64,000 bases of DNA, from the NCBI GenBank assembly GCA_934229785.1, contig CAKQEA010000002.1, positions 62,001-126,000 of the forward strand. The letters run 5' to 3'. Positions within the stretch are counted from its first letter, which is position 1. Each line of letters begins with the position of its first letter. The translations under genes were made by a program, and so were the position numbers. Source of the DNA: an uncultured Anaeroplasmataceae bacterium. GTDB taxonomy: Bacteria; Bacillota_I; Bacilli_A; Acholeplasmatales; Anaeroplasmataceae. The notes below the pieces were generated by a model. That model was not told the DNA's origin and searched no databases. It worked only from the letters and a program-made list of their open reading frames with translations. This document shows positions 38,024 through 47,343 of this stretch, in pieces.

Positions 38024-38376
38024 TGTACCATAAGTCAAGGACACTTATAAAAAAAGTGTAATTATTTGTGTTGGGTACCCAATAATTTTGACTAGATAAT
38101 TTAATATTATAATTGTGATAAGGATTGTTGTCTATATTGAAGTGGACTCAATCCTTTTCTTTTTACATTTATTCTTTCTTCTTCACTTATAAAAACTTGC
38201 CTTTGATATTGATTGTTTAATACAATACTCTTCAACCGCCCCTACATTTCTATCGTATCCTAATACAATATTTTTTTTCATTTCTTCGCTAAATTTCATT
38301 TCCATACCTCCAATGATAATTTAATAATATCATTTAAGGCTATTTATTTGTACCCGTTCCTTTTTTAACACTTACA
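38024..38376 (-). mobile_element. IS3-family remnant
   Basis: Bounded by TGTACC at 38024 and a TGTA-type end at 38373-38376, these being putative ends. Inside, an orfA start is fused to the last codons of orfB; the rest of the transposase is deleted. It lies immediately after the pectinesterase stop and may have helped bring the foreign block in. End positions are uncertain. Confidence 0.6.
38107..38305 (-). pseudogene. IS3 transposase: orfA N-terminus joined to orfB C-terminus
   Basis: From the ATG at 38305: MEMKFSEEMKKNIVLGYDRN then VEEYCIKQSISKASFYK, the helix-turn-helix of an IS3 OrfA, broken by TGA where a Trp is expected (FYKWR). A different frame ends with RKGLSPLQYRQQSL at 38107, the classic IS3 OrfB C-terminus. 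Almost all of the DDE domain is gone. Confidence 0.75.
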
Positions 38377-38408
38377 AAATAAGCGAAATAGCCCTTAAAA
38401 ATGAAAAA

Positions 38409-38434
38409 AGGACTGATATGATTAGTATCAATCC
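38409..38434 (-). terminator. Terminator of tRNA-Glu(CTC)
   Basis: AGGATTGATA/TATCAGTCCT stem (one G-T pair) then TTTTTTC on the minus strand, 14 nt past the tRNA. Confidence 0.8.
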
Positions 38435-38447
38435 TGTTGTTTCGATA

Positions 38448-38523
38448 TGGTGACCTGTATGGGATTCGAACCCATGAATGTTGCCTTGAGAGGGCAATGT
38501 GTTAACCGTTTCACCAACAGGCC
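38448..38523 (-). tRNA. tRNA-Glu, anticodon CTC
   Basis: Full cloverleaf on the minus strand: acceptor GGCCTGT/ACAGGTC, anticodon stem TTGCC/GGCAA with loop CTCTCAA (anticodon CTC at 34-36), T-arm with GGTTCGAATCC, and encoded CCA. Lies 58 nt upstream of no gene on its strand but just past gltX, which charges it. Confidence 0.95.
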
Positions 38524-38581
38524 AAGGCTTATATGTGCGTTACGCACATATAATGATACCATATTTTTTTTATTTTGCAAG

Positions 38582-40270
38582 TTAAAATTTACTTAAAACT
38601 GAATTAATTCTTGCAAAAACTTTATCTTTACCTAAAATTCTTTGTACATAATAGATATTTGGAGTATTTTTTCTACCGCAAATACATACTCTTAAGAATC
38701 CAGCTACGTCACCAGTCTGGCCGTTAAATTCAAGTGGATTAGCTTTATAAGCCTTACGATCTGATGTAAACTTATATTTCTCAGCCAAAGTCTTTAAATT
38801 ATTAAACCATTCTTCCTCAGAAACCTCAACGTTATATGAAGCCATATATTCATTTAAAACTTCTTTAATAATCTCCTTTGAAACATCTCTTGTTTCATTT
38901 TTATTTAAGCTAACTGTAAAATCTAGGCTATTCTTATCGATAGCATCATAAACATCATCGTAGAAGAATGAAATAATAGGATAAATATCAGAATATTTAG
39001 CATAATCCTTACGTGGTTTTTCTTTTTCACGTTCAATATTTAAGATTGCAGTAAAGAAATCTTCATCCTTAATTATTTTTTCATAAAAATCAGGTGCATA
39101 GGTTTTAGCCCATTCCTTTACCTCATCCTTTAGCTCAGAAGCCTTTTTGTAAGCCATTCTTTCCTTTGAAATATTTGCAACCTTAGCTATATCAAATAAA
39201 GCTCCATCAAGACTCATCTTATCAAATTGTAATTTAAAATCATAAAAATCCTTATCAAGATTTTCTTCTCTCCATGCTTCATAATTAGAATTTGCTATAG
39301 TTAATAAGTATTCAATAAAGCCATACTTTGGATATCCTTGCTCAAGGAAATAGCTTACTGCTGCTTCTTGATCCTTACGTTTAGAAAGCTTTCTTCTATT
39401 ACCATCCTCTACCTTCATTATTACAGGAAGATGGGCATACTTTGGACGCTTAAAGCCCATTGTATCAAATAATTCAAGATGAATAGGAAGACTTGATAGC
39501 CATTCTTCACCACGAGTTACATGTGTTGTACGCATAAAATGGTCATCAACCAAATGAGCAAAATGGTATGTTGGAAGTCCATCACTTTTTAAAATAACAA
39601 TATCCTGATCATTTTGAGTTAATTCCAAATCACCCTTAATTTCATCATGAAATAAAATCTTATTATTATGATCACCCATAGACTTAAAACGAATAATATA
39701 AGGATCACCATTTTTAATTTTCTCTATTGCCTTATCAATTGGAAAATCTCTATATTTAGCATATTTACCATAATAGCCAGGAATTTCCTTATTTGCTTCC
39801 TGCTCCTTACGAAGCTCAGCTAATTCTTCACTGCTACAAAAGCAAGGATAAGCACGTCCCATTTCAATTAAGTGCTTAATACATGTATTATAAATATCAG
39901 AACGCATTGACTGCTTATATGGTCCATAGTTTCCTATTTCCTCTGTGTCTGAAATATATCCTTCATCTGGAATAACATCAAATACAGCAAGCTGTTTAAT
40001 TAGTGATTCACCAGAACCTTGAATTTCTCTTTTAGTGTCTGTGTCTTCAAGTCTTATATAGAAAACACCACCACTTTGCTTAGCATATCTTGATGAAACA
40101 AGTGATGTAAATAAGCTACCTGTATGTAAGAAACCAGTTGGGCTTGGAGCAAATCTTGTCACCATAGCTCCCTCAGCTAGATTTCTTTGTGGATATCTTT
40201 TTTCTAAATCCTCAACAGTTGTTGTAATGTTGGGGAATATTAAATTAGCCAAATCCTTAAAATCTGACAT
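38582..40270 (-). CDS. gltX: Glutamyl-tRNA synthetase
   Basis: 562 residues, at the long end for bacterial GluRS. HIGH-type motif PSPTGFLHTGS near 41-51, KMSKS-type KLSKRKD near 301-307, and a CxC pair in YPCFCSSEEL near 140 that often marks the zinc-type insertion. It attaches glutamate to the tRNA-Glu encoded directly downstream (38448-38523). No other gene shares its unit. Confidence 0.97.
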   Translation of the reverse strand: MSDFKDLANLIFPNITTTVEDLEKRYPQRNLAEGAMVTRFAPSPTGFLHTGSLFTSLVSSRYAKQSGGVFYIRLEDTDTKREIQGSGESLIKQLAVFDVIPDEGYISDTEEIGNYGPYKQSMRSDIYNTCIKHLIEMGRAYPCFCSSEELAELRKEQEANKEIPGYYGKYAKYRDFPIDKAIEKIKNGDPYIIRFKSMGDHNNKILFHDEIKGDLELTQNDQDIVILKSDGLPTYHFAHLVDDHFMRTTHVTRGEEWLSSLPIHLELFDTMGFKRPKYAHLPVIMKVEDGNRRKLSKRKDQEAAVSYFLEQGYPKYGFIEYLLTIANSNYEAWREENLDKDFYDFKLQFDKMSLDGALFDIAKVANISKERMAYKKASELKDEVKEWAKTYAPDFYEKIIKDEDFFTAILNIEREKEKPRKDYAKYSDIYPIISFFYDDVYDAIDKNSLDFTVSLNKNETRDVSKEIIKEVLNEYMASYNVEVSEEEWFNNLKTLAEKYKFTSDRKAYKANPLEFNGQTGDVAGFLRVCICGRKNTPNIYYVQRILGKDKVFARINSVLSKF

Positions 40271-40355
40271 AATAGCACCTCAATTCTTTATACGTATCAA
40301 TTATATTAGAAATACACTATTTTTTCAAGAAAAATAAATCCTTGAATTCTACCAC

Positions 40356-41507
40356 TTATTTTAGCTTTAAGGCAAGCTCATCTAGTTTATTTTTAACATC
40401 ATTTGATACCCTACCCTTAATAGTAATTGTATCAACAATATTAATATTTTTTAAGCCATCAAGTAACATCTTCATACATTTACTTGCCATTGGTGCCCAC
40501 ATTCCATTTTCAATTAAGGCAATATTTCTATTTTGATAATTATGGTCTAATAAATGATGAATAAATTCTTTCATAAATGGAAAAATATCACCATTGTAGG
40601 TAGGAGTGGCTAAAACAAGCTTTGAATATCTGAAAGCATCCTCTAACGCCTCAGATTGATCACATCTAGCTAGGTCAAATAACGTTACCTTAACATTTTC
40701 AGCTTCTAGCTTGTTAAATAAGTATTTACATGCATCTAAAGTATTACCATAAATACTACAATAACAAATACATACTCCATCATCTTCAGGTGCATAGCTA
40801 CTCCATGTTTTATATAAATTTAAATAATAGCCTAAGTTCTCTTTTAAAATAGGGCCATGAAGTGGACAAATAATTTTTATATCTAATGCCTCTGCCTTTT
40901 TTAAAACATTAGAAACATTTAAGCCGAATTTACCAACAATGCCAAAATAATAACGTCTAGCTTCACATGCCCAATCAGCTGTATCTAAAGTTGAACCAAA
41001 TTTGCCAAAGCCATCAGCAGAAAATAAAATTTTATCATAAGAATCATATGAGAATATAACCTCTGGCCAATGAACAAGTGGGGCAGAAATAAATGATAAT
41101 GTATGCTTACCAAGTGATAGGCTATCTCCTTCCTTAACAACAATTCTTCGATTTTGATAATCAGTACCAAAAAGATTTTTCATCATATTAAAGGCACCTA
41201 CTGATGAAACTATCGTTGCATTAGGATATTTCTCCATAAAGGCATCAATATTTGCTGAATGGTCAGGCTCCATATGATGGACAATTAGATAATCAGGATT
41301 TCTACCATTTAAGGTATCATCCAAATTTTTCAACCACATATCCTTAAAATTTTTATCCACCGTATCCAAAACACAAATATGCTCATCTAAAATAACATAA
41401 GAATTATAGGTCATACCATCATTTACCTTATACTGACCTTCAAACAAATCTATATCTAAATCACTAACTCCAATATATTTAACATCATTTGTAATCACAA
41501 AAATCAC
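40356..41507 (-). CDS. Flavodiiron protein (FprA-type O2/NO reductase)
   Basis: 383 residues. An N-terminal metallo-beta-lactamase domain holds the diiron ligands: HHMEPDHSA near 77-85 (HxExDH), VHWPEV near 147, SADGFG near 164 and CPLHGP near 224. A C-terminal flavodoxin domain starts near 250 (YCSIYGNTLDA for FMN phosphate and TPTYNGDIFPF). These soluble enzymes reduce oxygen to water or NO to N2O in anaerobes. Monocistronic. Confidence 0.95.
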   Translation of the reverse strand: MIFVITNDVKYIGVSDLDIDLFEGQYKVNDGMTYNSYVILDEHICVLDTVDKNFKDMWLKNLDDTLNGRNPDYLIVHHMEPDHSANIDAFMEKYPNATIVSSVGAFNMMKNLFGTDYQNRRIVVKEGDSLSLGKHTLSFISAPLVHWPEVIFSYDSYDKILFSADGFGKFGSTLDTADWACEARRYYFGIVGKFGLNVSNVLKKAEALDIKIICPLHGPILKENLGYYLNLYKTWSSYAPEDDGVCICYCSIYGNTLDACKYLFNKLEAENVKVTLFDLARCDQSEALEDAFRYSKLVLATPTYNGDIFPFMKEFIHHLLDHNYQNRNIALIENGMWAPMASKCMKMLLDGLKNINIVDTITIKGRVSNDVKNKLDELALKLK

Positions 41508-41552
41508 CTCTAGTATTATTTTACTCTAATTTAAAAAAATAATAAAGAAAAA

Positions 41553-41568
41553 AGGCTCATATGAGCCT
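41553..41568 (-). terminator. Terminator of the trypsin-like lipoprotein gene
   Basis: Perfect AGGCTCAT/ATGAGCCT hairpin then TTTTTTC on the minus strand, immediately after the stop codon. Confidence 0.88.
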
Positions 41569-41570
41569 AA

Positions 41571-42905
41571 TTAAAATGTAGAAACATACCTATATTGTGA
41601 TAAAGTAATCGAAACTGTTATTTCACTTCTACCACGAATAATTGTAAGAATTACAGTATCTCCAACTGTAAGGTTTGAACTATTTAATGCTGTAAGCAAT
41701 ACTGATGTATCCTGATTTACAACTGATGACTTACCTACATCAGTTTTATTATCATCACTATAATCAATTTCATAAGCTGTAATTAAATCGTTAAGTTTTA
41801 GTAAATCATAATCTGAATAAGTATCATTTGAATAATCAATTGAAGTTATTGCATTATAGGTTCTATAGCTTCTACCTGTAGAATCTGAAACAATGTAGTC
41901 TTTAGCAGTAACATCAAATGAAAACTCATAATCACCTACAACATAGCCCTCAATAAAGTCAAATTTATCACTATTATATTTTGCAGTTTCATAGAAGTTT
42001 TCAATAACCTTCCACATTTCATTATATGATATAGCAAATTTTATACCCTCTACCGATGAACCAGATGTAGATGTTTCAACACCAGCATTAGTTATACCAA
42101 TTAATGCACCAGTAGTTGAAAATAAACCTCCACCTGAATTTCCACCATTAATTTCTGTAGTTATTTGAATTTGATTTATTGTTTTGTAGTCATATAATGA
42201 AGTTGTCCATGCTCTATTTGCATATGAAATAATACCATCTGATACAGTGTGTGAATAACCATCATTATTACCAATAGCTATAGCTGTTTGACCAGTATAA
42301 AGCTTAGAATCCTCATCAAGTAATGAAGCATATGTAAGTGAATGATCAGTTGGAGTTTTAATTGCAATAATAGCTAAATCCTGATCCTTATAGCCACCAA
42401 CAAGCTTAGCCTGATATTCACTACCATATACATCAACAACCTTACATGATGTAATTGAATCAATCATATGAAAGCAAGTCATAATGTAAGATAGTCCCAA
42501 TGTATCATCCCAACCAAATAAAACACCACTTCCCTGACCTTGAGAAGTATCAGATGTAATAAATAAATCAACAACACTATCATTACACTTATTTACAACA
42601 TCAATGTAAAGCTGTTCTTGTGTCTTTTCAGCACTACCATAATAGGCATCCTTTGTAGTATCAAGCATACTTAAGCCATCTTTAATACTTACATAGCCTG
42701 TAGTATCCTTATTAGTATCTACATTATAGCTACTACTATTTTCACCATCTGTTTTACCATTGTTTCTATCTAAATTAGTACCTGAATCTCCATTCGAATC
42801 ACCTTCAACATACTCAATATCTCCACTATTATTATTTGAACATGCACCTAAGGCTACAACACCACTAAAGGCTAGTAATGATAACATTATTTTTTTTAAT
42901 TTCAT
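41571..42905 (-). CDS. Trypsin-like serine protease lipoprotein (HtrA-related)
   Basis: 444 residues from the ATG at 42905 (ribosome site GGTGG); the longer reading from 42926 has no better site. Lipobox VALGAC near residue 21 anchors it outside the membrane. The triad is seen as His in TCFHMID near 151, Asp in DQDLAIIAI near 177 and Ser in GGNSGGGLFS near 257. The last ~90 residues (ending GDTVILTIIRGRSEITV) look like a PDZ domain. Envelope protein quality control is the likely role. Confidence 0.88.
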   Translation of the reverse strand: MKLKKIMLSLLAFSGVVALGACSNNNSGDIEYVEGDSNGDSGTNLDRNNGKTDGENSSSYNVDTNKDTTGYVSIKDGLSMLDTTKDAYYGSAEKTQEQLYIDVVNKCNDSVVDLFITSDTSQGQGSGVLFGWDDTLGLSYIMTCFHMIDSITSCKVVDVYGSEYQAKLVGGYKDQDLAIIAIKTPTDHSLTYASLLDEDSKLYTGQTAIAIGNNDGYSHTVSDGIISYANRAWTTSLYDYKTINQIQITTEINGGNSGGGLFSTTGALIGITNAGVETSTSGSSVEGIKFAISYNEMWKVIENFYETAKYNSDKFDFIEGYVVGDYEFSFDVTAKDYIVSDSTGRSYRTYNAITSIDYSNDTYSDYDLLKLNDLITAYEIDYSDDNKTDVGKSSVVNQDTSVLLTALNSSNLTVGDTVILTIIRGRSEITVSITLSQYRYVSTF

Positions 42906-42990
42906 ATATACCACCATCTTTTTCAAATAAAATTATAATTCTAAATTTTGTGAAAAATATGTGAATAATATACCAAAATGTAGAAAAAAA

Positions 42991-43005
42991 GAGGATCAAA
43001 TCCTC
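42991..43005 (-). terminator. Terminator of the Fur-family gene
   Basis: GAGGATTTGATCCTC then TTTTTTTC on the minus strand. Confidence 0.82.
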
Positions 43006-43007
43006 TT

Positions 43008-43385
43008 TTACTCATTTTTACACTTTGAACATAAGCCATACATATTAAGCTCATATTCATCAACTATATTACCATCGACTTTTTTTATTTGTTCTAAATC
43101 AACACCAAGTTCACTAGGAGTTATATCAATAACATTTCCGCAGCATCTACAAATAAAATGACAATGCTTTGCCTTAACTGTTTCATATACCTCACAATTT
43201 TGAAGCTTTATTTTTTTTACTAAATGCTCCTCCATCAAAATAGACAAATTACGATATATTGTTGCCAAAGAGATATCAGTATAATTATTATTAATATATT
43301 TGATTAAATCCTCACTTGTTACATGGCCTAAATAATCAATTGCTTCATAAACAATTTGTCTTTGGTTTGTATTTCTCCTTATCAT
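43008..43385 (-). CDS. Fur/PerR-family metalloregulator
   Basis: 125 residues. Winged helix (TSEDLIKYINN, SLATIYRNLSIL near 39-50), the regulatory metal segment HCHFICRCCGNVID near 73-86, and a C-terminal Cys pair CSKCKNE that with CRCC forms the structural zinc site. Whether it senses iron, peroxide or zinc cannot be fixed; the small size and HCHF segment resemble PerR/Fur of Firmicutes. A palindrome (43407-43423) just upstream suggests autoregulation. Confidence 0.93.
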   Translation of the reverse strand: MIRRNTNQRQIVYEAIDYLGHVTSEDLIKYINNNYTDISLATIYRNLSILMEEHLVKKIKLQNCEVYETVKAKHCHFICRCCGNVIDITPSELGVDLEQIKKVDGNIVDEYELNMYGLCSKCKNE

Positions 43386-43406
43386 AATAGCTCCTTATTA
43401 AGATTA

Positions 43407-43423
43407 ATTATCATTAAGATAAT
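43407..43423. promoter_or_regulatory. Fur/PerR-type operator
   Basis: ATTATC-attaa-GATAAT, an inverted repeat of the Fur/Per box kind, 22 nt upstream of the fur start codon. Confidence 0.6.
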
Positions 43424-43441
43424 TATAACATAAATATATTA

Positions 43442-46400
43442 TTATTCAAGAAGCTCTAAGATATCATTTTTAGTAAGTTTAACCTTGTTTTGCTCATCAG
43501 AATTAACAATACTTTCAGCAAGCTCACGTTTTAAGGCTTGAAGCTTAACAACTTTTTCCTCAATAGTATCCTTACAAATTAGCTTTACAACATAAACATT
43601 CTTTGTTTGACCAATACGATAAGCTCTATCTGTTGCTTGATTTTCAGCACTACTATTCCACCATGGATCTAGATGAATTACCATATCAGCGCCAACTAAA
43701 TTCAAACCAGTTCCACCAGCCTTTAATGATATAGCAAAAACCTTAATATCAGGATTTGAATTAAACTCCTCAACCATTTCCATACGTGTTTTAGCCTTAG
43801 TTGTACCATCAAGTTGGAAATACTTAATTTCCATTCTATCTAGTTCTTTAGTTAAGATAGAAAAGCTTTGAGCAAATTGTGAAAAAACTAAAATACGATG
43901 ACCAGCATCAACTGATGACCTGATTAAATCAACAGCCATATTTATCTTAGTATTTTCAAACTCCTCCTGATATATAAGCTCAGGTGTAATACAAATTTGA
44001 CGAAGTCTTGTTAGCATAGCAAGTATATTATTTTCACCATGAGCTAAATCATCCTTTAGCTTAGCAACATGAGCATCATATACAGCTCTTTGCTTATCAC
44101 TCATCTTACAATAATAGTAATCTTCAATCTTATCAGGTAAATCTGTTAACACATCTGACTTACGTCTTCTTAAGATAAACGGACTAACTCTTTTTTGTAA
44201 CTTAGTTAATGCATCTGTATCATCATGAACAATTAAAGATTCATATCTTGATTTAAAATGAGAATAGTTGGATAAATAACCTGGCATTAAATAATCAAAA
44301 ATACTCCATAAATCAGCTAATCCATTTTCAATAGGTGTACCTGTTAGGGCAAAGTTAATATCAGATTTTAATGTTTTAACCGCTTCACTCTTTTGAGCAA
44401 ATTGATTTTTAATAAATTGAGCTTCATCAGCAATAACAAATCTAAAATGAGATAAATATAAAGAAATATCTCGGCGTAGTGAATCATAAGATGTAATATA
44501 AATAACCTTCTTATTATCAGCTATATTTCTTATTATCTCCTCACGTTCTAAGGCACTACCTAAAACAAGCTTTACAGGAGATGTCAATCCCCATTTAATA
44601 CATTCATTTTCCCAGTTATAAACTAAAGACATTGGGCAAACAATCAAGCTTGGCTTCTTAGCCTCATCAGATTCAATAAAGCTAATAATTTCTAGCGTTT
44701 TACCAAGTCCCATATCATCAGCTAAAATTCCACCAAAGCCAAATGATGCCAAAGTTTTTAACCACTTAAACCCATCTAGCTGATATGGTCTTAATGTATT
44801 TTTAAAGCTATCAGTTGGTTCAAAGCTATTCTTTTTATAATTTTGAATTGTAGTAATCATTTTTAAAAGCTGTGAATCAAGTGATAGATTATTATCTTTT
44901 ACCTCAACAAGTTTAAGCAAATAATTTAGCGGCTTAGAAACATTCTTCTTTATATCCTTTATTGAAATATTAAAATCCTCAAGGAAGTCATCGATTTCCT
45001 TAGCATCCTCTACATTTATCTCAATAATTGTATTATCCTTTAGCTTAACAAATTTTTTCTTTTGATGGTAAGCCATAAGCATTGTTTGAATTTCTTCTAA
45101 AGTTAAAGTTGAATTTTCAAAAGTAAAATCTAAAAGTCCAACATTATAAGAAATATTAATTTGAGTTTTTCCACTTTTTTTAGCATGAATATCCTTCATA
45201 CTTTCATCAAAGAAAACATTACCAAAAGATTTTAAAGCGGTCAAATCACTCGTTAAAAATTTATATTGATTTTCTATATTACAAATATTGTATTTTCCGT
45301 CTTTATTTTTGGCGAAATAAAAAGATTCAATAAGTGAAAAATAACCATCTAAAAGCTCATTTAAATAAGGGCTATTTTCATCTTGAGGTCTTGATACAAC
45401 CTTATAATTTAAGTAAATATTTCCATTTTCATATGAAACAAAACTATCAACCTTAATATCTGGAACTGGGTATTTTTCATAAAATTCATTTTCAATCTTA
45501 ATGCTACCCTTAATCATTGGTAATAATGTAGATATAAAATTTTCACTATTAACATCAACCATTAAACCACCATCAACCTTGTAAAGACAATCAAAAATTT
45601 TACCTTCCATACGGTTTTTATATTGATATGTATAGATGAATTCATCATCAATGAAATATGCATTTTTTACTCCACAAATAAACACCTTAGAATCATTAGG
45701 AGCACAAACCTTTAGTTCTTCAGCGTTTAATATAAGCTCAACATTATCTATTTTAACAATTTTTCTTTCAGTAAGCTTTAATTCAAAATTAGATTTATAA
45801 AAAATGCTCTCACCCTGATAAATCTCTAAAATTTTAAGCATATGAGATTTACGAATGGTAACAGCTTTTTCTGTATTTTCATTACATATATTAGCTAAGA
45901 AGCTATAGAACTCCTTACTAACATCATCTAAGCATTCATATGAATGAACAAATGAAAGCTTTTGGCCATATGAATATTCAATATGATTTTCAATAAAATG
46001 AATAAATTCAGAAATACTTTTTACAACATAATCCTTATCAAAGCCAACCTTTAATGATAATAAATAATTATGTCCACATGCCTCAATACAAGGAATAAGG
46101 TGAATTTTACCAAAATATGAATTTGCCGTTTTCAATTCATTTGAAAGTCTATCTAAAATCTCACCATGCTTTTTAGAAACAACTTTTCTTTTATATTTTT
46201 CAAACTCAGAATCAAAAGTCTTCTTATTTAAAACCATCAAACTAATAGCGTATAAAGCAACAGTATGAATACAGTCATGCTTACGATAAAACTCCAAACA
46301 TCCACATTCTCTATTAACAATATTAAGTTTTGAATCAAGGACTATAGATGTCTTTGTAGCTCCCATAATCTTATAAAATAAAAAAGTTGGTTCAATTTTA

Positions 46401-46519
46401 TATTCTTTATTTTCAGATATAACAGTAATAAATGCAGTAGGGTTTTTTAATGCCTCTTCAAGTGTAGTATTTAACGTAGCATTTGCTTGATATTTAAATA
46501 ATAAATCACATAATTCCAT
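43442..46519 (-). CDS. SWIM-domain SNF2-family helicase (short paralogue)
   Basis: 1025 residues. SWIM-type zinc motif near 70-87 (ECGCLEFYRKHDCIHTVAL). The motor occupies about 570-1025: ADDMGLGKTLEI, DEAQFIKN, LTGTPIENGLADLW, GTGLNLVGADMVIHLDPWWN and QATDRAYRIGQ. It is clearly paralogous to the 1460-residue helicase at 19966-24348 through the motor and the PLY/LNYLLKL region just before it, but has a shorter middle. Likely a dsDNA translocase; role unknown. Confidence 0.93.
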   Translation of the reverse strand: MELCDLLFKYQANATLNTTLEEALKNPTAFITVISENKEYKIEPTFLFYKIMGATKTSIVLDSKLNIVNRECGCLEFYRKHDCIHTVALYAISLMVLNKKTFDSEFEKYKRKVVSKKHGEILDRLSNELKTANSYFGKIHLIPCIEACGHNYLLSLKVGFDKDYVVKSISEFIHFIENHIEYSYGQKLSFVHSYECLDDVSKEFYSFLANICNENTEKAVTIRKSHMLKILEIYQGESIFYKSNFELKLTERKIVKIDNVELILNAEELKVCAPNDSKVFICGVKNAYFIDDEFIYTYQYKNRMEGKIFDCLYKVDGGLMVDVNSENFISTLLPMIKGSIKIENEFYEKYPVPDIKVDSFVSYENGNIYLNYKVVSRPQDENSPYLNELLDGYFSLIESFYFAKNKDGKYNICNIENQYKFLTSDLTALKSFGNVFFDESMKDIHAKKSGKTQINISYNVGLLDFTFENSTLTLEEIQTMLMAYHQKKKFVKLKDNTIIEINVEDAKEIDDFLEDFNISIKDIKKNVSKPLNYLLKLVEVKDNNLSLDSQLLKMITTIQNYKKNSFEPTDSFKNTLRPYQLDGFKWLKTLASFGFGGILADDMGLGKTLEIISFIESDEAKKPSLIVCPMSLVYNWENECIKWGLTSPVKLVLGSALEREEIIRNIADNKKVIYITSYDSLRRDISLYLSHFRFVIADEAQFIKNQFAQKSEAVKTLKSDINFALTGTPIENGLADLWSIFDYLMPGYLSNYSHFKSRYESLIVHDDTDALTKLQKRVSPFILRRRKSDVLTDLPDKIEDYYYCKMSDKQRAVYDAHVAKLKDDLAHGENNILAMLTRLRQICITPELIYQEEFENTKINMAVDLIRSSVDAGHRILVFSQFAQSFSILTKELDRMEIKYFQLDGTTKAKTRMEMVEEFNSNPDIKVFAISLKAGGTGLNLVGADMVIHLDPWWNSSAENQATDRAYRIGQTKNVYVVKLICKDTIEEKVVKLQALKRELAESIVNSDEQNKVKLTKNDILELLE

Positions 46520-46758
46520 ATCTTCACCTCTTCATCACATTTATCAATTATAACATATTTAAAAATAATTTCTATATTCTAAAATTGTTTTTTTTACTAC
46601 ATTCTTATAAAAATGCTTACATTATTTTTCCATTTAATATATTTAATTTTTAAAATCTAAAATATGAAATATATGTGTAATATATTAATATTTATGCAAT
46701 ACAATTATATTTTGTAATATATTTAATTTATTTTTATATATTATTAATGGTGATATTT
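46520..46758. other. Very AT-rich gap before the small basic ORF
   Basis: No gene seen. Mostly A and T with several TATAAT-like and TTGTAATATAT repeats that could be promoters for the plus-strand unit; nothing specific can be called. Confidence 0.4.
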
Positions 46759-46881
46759 ATGAATGAAATAGCAAGAAATAACCAAAATGATAAGCTATCA
46801 GATAGATCATTAAACAATTGTGAACAAAGCCATATGGCTAAATTAAGAAATAAAAGTAAAAAAAGAAAAGAGAAAAAATAA
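46759..46881 (+). CDS. Small basic protein, 40 residues
   Basis: MNEIARNNQNDKLSDRSLNN then a Lys/Arg-rich tail (KKRKEKK) and TAA at 46879-46881. GGTGATATTT precedes the ATG at good spacing. A hydrophilic N-half and basic C-half without hydrophobic core suggest a disordered nucleic-acid- or ribosome-associated peptide. Small and unrecognised, so only moderate support. Confidence 0.4.
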   Translation: MNEIARNNQNDKLSDRSLNNCEQSHMAKLRNKSKKRKEKK

Positions 46882-46911
46882 ATAAAAGTTTATTTTTCCC
46901 CACTTTTTTAG

Positions 46912-46917
46912 TATAAT
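46912..46917 (+). promoter_or_regulatory. -10 element of mntR
   Basis: TATAAT 22 nt upstream of the mntR start codon, just before the GAGGTG ribosome site. Confidence 0.5.
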
Positions 46918-46938
46918 CATAGTAATGAGGTGATTACT

Positions 46939-47319
46939 ATGTCTATTTTAGAATCAGGAGAAAACTATTTAGAAGCTATCCTAAGACTATCAGAGCATCA
47001 AAGTGAAATTCACGCAATTGATGTAGTAAAGGAATTAGGCTTTTCTAAACCATCCGTTTCCATAGCTTTAAAAAAATTAAAGGATGATGGATATATAGAA
47101 ATTGATGGAATGAGCCACCTTCATCTAACAGATAGTGGTATGGCAATAGCTAAAAAAATATATGAGCGTCATAAGCTATTAACTAATATTTTCATTTCAT
47201 TAGGTGTTGATGAGGAAACTGCTGAATCAGATGCATGTAAAATTGAACATGATTTATCTGTAAAAACATTTGACGCTATAAAAAAGGCCTATGAGCATCA
47301 TAAGGGAAGAAACAATTAG
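46939..47319 (+). CDS. mntR: DtxR/MntR-family metal-dependent repressor
   Basis: 126 residues from the ATG at 46939 (GAGGTG upstream; an in-frame GTG at 46930 overlaps that site). Winged helix (AIDVVKELGFSKPSVSIAL) then the dimerisation helices with metal ligands ERHKLL and CKIEHDLS. The size without an SH3 domain matches MntR rather than DtxR. It likely senses manganese; mntP, a manganese exporter, is the next minus-strand gene but one. Confidence 0.85.
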   Translation: MSILESGENYLEAILRLSEHQSEIHAIDVVKELGFSKPSVSIALKKLKDDGYIEIDGMSHLHLTDSGMAIAKKIYERHKLLTNIFISLGVDEETAESDACKIEHDLSVKTFDAIKKAYEHHKGRNN

Positions 47320-47343
47320 TTTCTTCTTTCTTTTTTAAAGCCA

